DNA of 60,897 nucleotides from Patescibacteria group bacterium (GTDB taxonomy: Bacteria; Patescibacteriota; Minisyncoccia; UBA6257; 02-FULL-45-10c): assembly GCA_018896875.1 (NCBI GenBank), contig JAHILT010000032.1, forward strand, positions 1 to 60,897. The letters are read 5' to 3'. The notes under the pieces were generated by a model. It was not told where the DNA came from. It did not search any database and saw nothing but the letters and a program-made list of their open reading frames with translations. Shown here piece after piece: positions 59,741-60,897 of this stretch. Both the position numbers and the translations under genes were made by a program. Within the stretch, counting starts at the first letter, position 1; each line of letters begins with the position of its first letter.

Positions 59741-60897
59741 ATGACAAAAACAACAAAAAATATCAAAATTAATCCAGAAAGAATGAATAAAATTATTTCT
59801 TTATGCAAAAGAAGAGGCTTTGTTTTTCCTGGAAGCGAAATTTATGGTGGACTAGCTAATTCTTGGGACTATGGTTCCGTAGGAGTAGAACTTAAAAATA
59901 ATATTAAACAGCTTTGGTGGAAACGTTTTGTGCAGTCTCGTGACGACGTAGTAGGGATTGATGCTGCTTTAATTATGAATACAAAAGTCTGGGAGGCTAG
60001 TGGTCATTTAGATAATTTTAGCGACCCGCTCGTAGAGTGTAAAAAGTGCCATGATCGTTTTAAGCCAGACCAAGAAATTCCCGGATTTGTAATAGAATCA
60101 CAAGAATCAAAAAAGGATGAATCTAATTCCAAGCTTTTAGAAAAGCATAAATGTAAAAAGTGTGGTGCAGTTGGGGAATTTACCTCACCGAAACAATTCA
60201 ATCTAATGCTTAAAACTTTTTTAGGCCCTGCTGAGGAAGCTGCCAATATAGTATATTTTAGGCCAGAAACAGCTCAAGCAATGTTTGTAGATTTTAAAAA
60301 TGTTTTACAAACTACACGCAAAAAATTACCTTTTGGAATCGCACAAATTGGAAAAGCTTTTAGAAACGAAATAACTCCAGGTAATTTTATTTTTCGTACT
60401 CGTGAATTTGAACAAATGGAAATAGAATATTTCTTTAATCCAAAAGAGGATTGGAATAAATATTTTAATATATGGCAAAAAGAAATGGTTGAATGGATGA
60501 AAGAAATCGGTATTGATATTGATAAAGTTCATGAGCTTGAAGTATCAGAAGACGAGCGAGCGCATTATTCTAAGAGAACTATTGATTTTGAATATGAATT
60601 TCCATTCGGAACAAAAGAGCTTTACGGACTTGCCTATAGAACAGATTTTGACTTGAAGAACCACGCCGAATCAAGCAAGCAAGATTTAAATTATTTAGAC
60701 CCAGAAACAAACGAAAAGTTTATCCCTCACGTTATTGAACCAACATGGGGAGTAGACAGAACTGTTCTAGCTGTACTTTGCAGTTCTTATGACGATTCTA
60801 ACCCAGAACGCATAATTCTAAGGTTGCCTTACAAATTAGCTCCATACAAAGTGGCAGTTTTTCCTCTTCTCAAAAACAAACCAGAATTAGTTTCAAA
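59741..60897 (+). CDS. glyQS: Glycyl-tRNA synthetase, single-chain dimeric type (5' part)
   Basis: The first 385 codons from the ATG at 59741; the gene runs off the window. RMNKIISLCKRRGFVFPGSE and IYGGLANSWDYGSVGVELKNN open the catalytic domain of the alpha2-type GlyRS. A Cys4-like insertion (CKKCHDRF ... CKKCGAVG) follows. Motif 2 is FRNEITPGNFIFRTREFEQM (about 202-221), and motif 3 with the start of the anticodon domain is near AVLCSSYDD...LPYKLAPYKVAVFPL. It charges tRNA-Gly. This type (not the alpha2beta2 form) is used by CPR, archaea and eukaryotes. No Shine-Dalgarno sequence. Confidence 0.95.
   Translation, partial: MTKTTKNIKINPERMNKIISLCKRRGFVFPGSEIYGGLANSWDYGSVGVELKNNIKQLWWKRFVQSRDDVVGIDAALIMNTKVWEASGHLDNFSDPLVECKKCHDRFKPDQEIPGFVIESQESKKDESNSKLLEKHKCKKCGAVGEFTSPKQFNLMLKTFLGPAEEAANIVYFRPETAQAMFVDFKNVLQTTRKKLPFGIAQIGKAFRNEITPGNFIFRTREFEQMEIEYFFNPKEDWNKYFNIWQKEMVEWMKEIGIDIDKVHELEVSEDERAHYSKRTIDFEYEFPFGTKELYGLAYRTDFDLKNHAESSKQDLNYLDPETNEKFIPHVIEPTWGVDRTVLAVLCSSYDDSNPERIILRLPYKLAPYKVAVFPLLKNKPELVS

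Overview
The window is a strongly AT-rich stretch of bacterial chromosome. It reads as a Candidate Phyla Radiation (Patescibacteria) genome, most likely Parcubacteria-like. Pointers are: a 23S rRNA gene with an ORF-less group I intron and extra helices; compact RpoB; a DUF4012 surface protein; Cys-rich and GIGT/Kelch secreted repeat proteins; a small encapsulated-ferritin-like protein; tRNA genes without encoded CCA next to a cca gene; almost no Shine-Dalgarno sequences; and no central biosynthetic pathways. All 51 visible stop codons are TAA (37) or TAG (14), never TGA. The lineage call is inference from gene content; the 16S gene is not in the window.

Layout. 1-3.9 kb: tail of a NYN-domain protein, an inverted array of 11-bp repeats, a 948-residue secreted GIGT/Kelch protein and a small coiled-coil protein. 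3.9-7.8 kb: envelope glycan genes (flippase, sugar epimerase, undecaprenyl-phosphate sugar transferase). 8.2-10.1 kb: thiol-redox operon (DsbA-like, glutaredoxin-like, TrxB). 10.3-15.7 kb: tRNA-Gln and tRNA-Lys, a SurA-like protein, a PD-(D/E)XK nuclease and a large Cys-rich secreted protein. 15.9-23.5 kb: tRNA-Arg, cca, CDP-alcohol phosphatidyltransferase, methyltransferase, dut, truB, small conserved proteins, tRNA-Ala and an MscS-like membrane protein. 23.6-28.1 kb: a 23S-5S transcription unit with its own promoter, processing stem and terminator. 28.2-31.6 kb: rodA, mltG and a membrane partner. 33.2-42.6 kb: rpoB-rpoC, then rpsF-ssb-rpsR, a PAP2 phosphatase and a DUF502-like protein. 42.6-49.1 kb: tRNA-Leu, parB, relA/spoT, topA, dprA. 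49.2-60.9 kb: PilO-like protein, tRNA-Ile and tRNA-Val, sigma factor, lipoprotein, RluD-type synthase, DUF4012 protein, thermonuclease, rplS, tRNA-Leu, ferritin-like protein, a surface repeat protein and the start of glycyl-tRNA synthetase.

The genes point to a small cell with a real envelope (peptidoglycan elongation and trimming, lipid-linked sugar synthesis, disulfide chemistry, several secreted repeat proteins), competence or pilus functions (DprA, PilO-like) and a stringent response.

The most unusual content is non-coding. (1) Three copies of a ~270-nt element fold as a three-way junction with a ~32-bp closing stem and two ~95-nt arms. The arm tips carry a conserved palindromic core, while the stems differ completely between copies yet stay paired. 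One copy is an insertion in the A-site-finger region (helix 38) of 23S rRNA and another overlaps the 3' end of a methyltransferase gene. (2) A hairpin element with 18-19 bp arms ends exactly at the start codon of rpoC, ssb and the gene before rodA; stem changes are compensated between copies. (3) An 11-bp repeat array in opposite orientations fills the leader of the GIGT/Kelch gene. (4) Nested palindromic intergenic repeats occur in mosaics, and some are translated inside the DUF4012 gene.
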